Positions 6,232 to 7,077 of a stretch of DNA of 7,077 nt are shown here, one piece after another. The position numbers were made by a program, and so were the translations under genes. The DNA comes from an uncultured Verrucomicrobiota bacterium (lineage in GTDB: Bacteria; Verrucomicrobiota; Verrucomicrobiia; Palsa-1439), in NCBI GenBank assembly GCA_903825695.1, contig CAIKBP010000122.1, positions 1 to 7,077 on the forward strand, written 5' to 3'. Within the stretch, counting starts at the first letter, position 1, and each line of letters opens with the position of its first letter. The notes under the pieces were generated by a model, which was not told the DNA's origin, did not search any database, and saw only the letters and a list, made by a program, of their open reading frames with translations.

Positions 6232-7077
6232 ATGAATCCTGGTTCGGATGAAATACCAGTCCTGCCGTTGGACGAACTCAGTATCACGCCGCAGTGGATC
6301 AAGTCCACCGGCAAGTCGTACGACCATTACACCGGCGGAGATGGAATGGACCGTGAACATCGTCGTGGCCGCCCCGACCGCAATCGCGAGCGGGAACGTG
6401 GCCCACGTCCGCCCGGATCAGGAAAACCCGGTGGCAGCGGACCGGGAAAATTCGGACACCGACCCGGCGGTCGGCCATCCGCTCCCGGCGACCGGCGCAC
6501 GGAGCAACGCTCTTCTAACCGTGGGCGTCCGCCGGCAGGCAAATTCGCCCCGCACGGCAAAGGTCCGCAACGTTATCCCGAACATCGGCCCATTCCCGCG
6601 GCAGTCGAGGTGTCGTTTATCCCCGAAGAGAAACGTTTTGCGGCGATGCTCGATACGCTGAAGCAATCCACGCGCGCTTACGCATTTTTCGATATCGCCC
6701 GTTTGGTTCTCAATAAGCCTGAACGTCATCACGTTAAACTTGCGAGTAAACCTGCTGCTGACGGCAAACGCGCGCCGCTGTGGCTGGTGCAGCCCGGCGA
6801 TAATCCATTTCTCACGCGCGATGAAGCCATCCGATTCTTGTTTCGTCGCCACACGAACCTGCTCTGGAAACAGGTCGAGACGCCCATTGATCCACCCAAA
6901 GGCAACTTCACATTTGTAAATCGCTGCGGTTTCACCGGCGAGTTGCTCGGCCCGCCAAACTACCACGAGTACCAGACGCGCATCGTGCGTCACTGGAAGG
7001 AACAATTGTCGGACATGCCGTTCGACAGATTCAAGGCCCGCATCGAGACCAGCAAAAACCCCGAGATCGTCAAACAA
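6232..7077 (+). CDS. Unrecognised protein with Arg/Gly/Pro-rich segment, 3' end outside the window
   Basis: The frame is open from ATG 6232 to the window edge, giving 282 residues without a stop. I do not recognise the family. Three parts are visible. First, residues 1-35 are a short acidic to neutral start containing LPLDELSITPQWIKSTGKSYDHY. Second, residues 36-125 are a low-complexity, strongly basic stretch rich in Arg, Gly and Pro, almost without hydrophobics and surely disordered. Third, from about residue 126 a normal-looking domain begins (AVEVSFIPEEKRFAAMLDTLK), with motifs AYAFFDIARLVL, PLWLVQPGDNPFLTRDEA, GNFTFVNRCGFTGELLGPPNY and YQTRIVRHWKEQ. The RG-rich segment resembles those of RNA- or DNA-binding proteins, so nucleic-acid binding is a reasonable inference, not a demonstrated role. 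No Shine-Dalgarno precedes the ATG. The mixed composition of the distal part and a codon pattern like the neighbouring genes argue that the frame is real. Confidence 0.8.
   Translation, partial: MNPGSDEIPVLPLDELSITPQWIKSTGKSYDHYTGGDGMDREHRRGRPDRNRERERGPRPPGSGKPGGSGPGKFGHRPGGRPSAPGDRRTEQRSSNRGRPPAGKFAPHGKGPQRYPEHRPIPAAVEVSFIPEEKRFAAMLDTLKQSTRAYAFFDIARLVLNKPERHHVKLASKPAADGKRAPLWLVQPGDNPFLTRDEAIRFLFRRHTNLLWKQVETPIDPPKGNFTFVNRCGFTGELLGPPNYHEYQTRIVRHWKEQLSDMPFDRFKARIETSKNPEIVKQ

Noticed and set aside
6418..7077. Minus-strand open frame of 219 codons at the right edge
   Set aside because: It is antisense to the Arg/Gly-rich protein gene. That gene has a start, an upstream promoter-like element and a normal distal domain, while the antisense product shows nothing recognisable. 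I favour the plus strand but with less certainty than elsewhere.
1..7077. Defence system, mobile element, CRISPR or phage-like region
   Set aside because: No transposase, integrase, repeat array, att-like repeat or toxin-antitoxin pair is visible. The gene content is ordinary housekeeping, so no such call is supported.

Overview
The window carries seven protein genes, two of them cut by the window edges, and no rRNA, tRNA, CRISPR array or insertion sequence. It looks like an ordinary chromosomal housekeeping segment of a free-living, moderately GC-rich bacterium that makes its own thiamine. The gene families are too widespread to fix a phylum. The arginine/glycine-rich unknown protein and the rarity of Shine-Dalgarno sequences would fit a Verrucomicrobiota/PVC-type genome, but that is a weak guess.

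Layout. (1) Positions 2-1686, plus strand: the C-terminal part of an M48 (HtpX-like) membrane metalloprotease, then an M50 site-2-type intramembrane metalloprotease. Both end in paired zinc-ribbon modules. (2) Positions 1727-4884, minus strand: the thiamine gene thiC, with a dihydrouridine synthase of the DusB type downstream. thiC is preceded by a complete control region: a promoter just after the neighbouring stop codon, a TPP riboswitch aptamer, and an intrinsic terminator that ends about 15 bases before the start codon. (3) Positions 4884-6105: a MEMO1/AmmeMemoRadiSam-B family gene (minus) and a small PF06262-type mini-zincin gene (plus), diverging from a 31-bp gap. A strong bidirectional-looking terminator follows the mini-zincin gene. 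(4) Positions 6232-7077, plus strand: the start of an unrecognised protein with a long Arg/Gly/Pro-rich low-complexity segment followed by a folded-looking domain; it runs off the window.

How the genes relate. The two membrane proteases plausibly serve membrane protein quality control or regulated proteolysis together. The riboswitch turns thiC down when thiamine pyrophosphate is plentiful; dusB may be read through from thiC or may have its own promoter. Four of the seven products are known or probable metal-site hydrolases or hydrolase-like proteins (M48, M50, MEMO, mini-zincin), but I see no evidence that they form one pathway.

I did not find a convincing new biological system. The most interesting points are the two neighbouring proteases with zinc-ribbon tails, the repeated placement of promoter-like elements so close to start codons that the mRNAs would be leaderless or nearly so, the fully readable riboswitch/terminator switch, and the unknown Arg/Gly-rich protein at the right edge.
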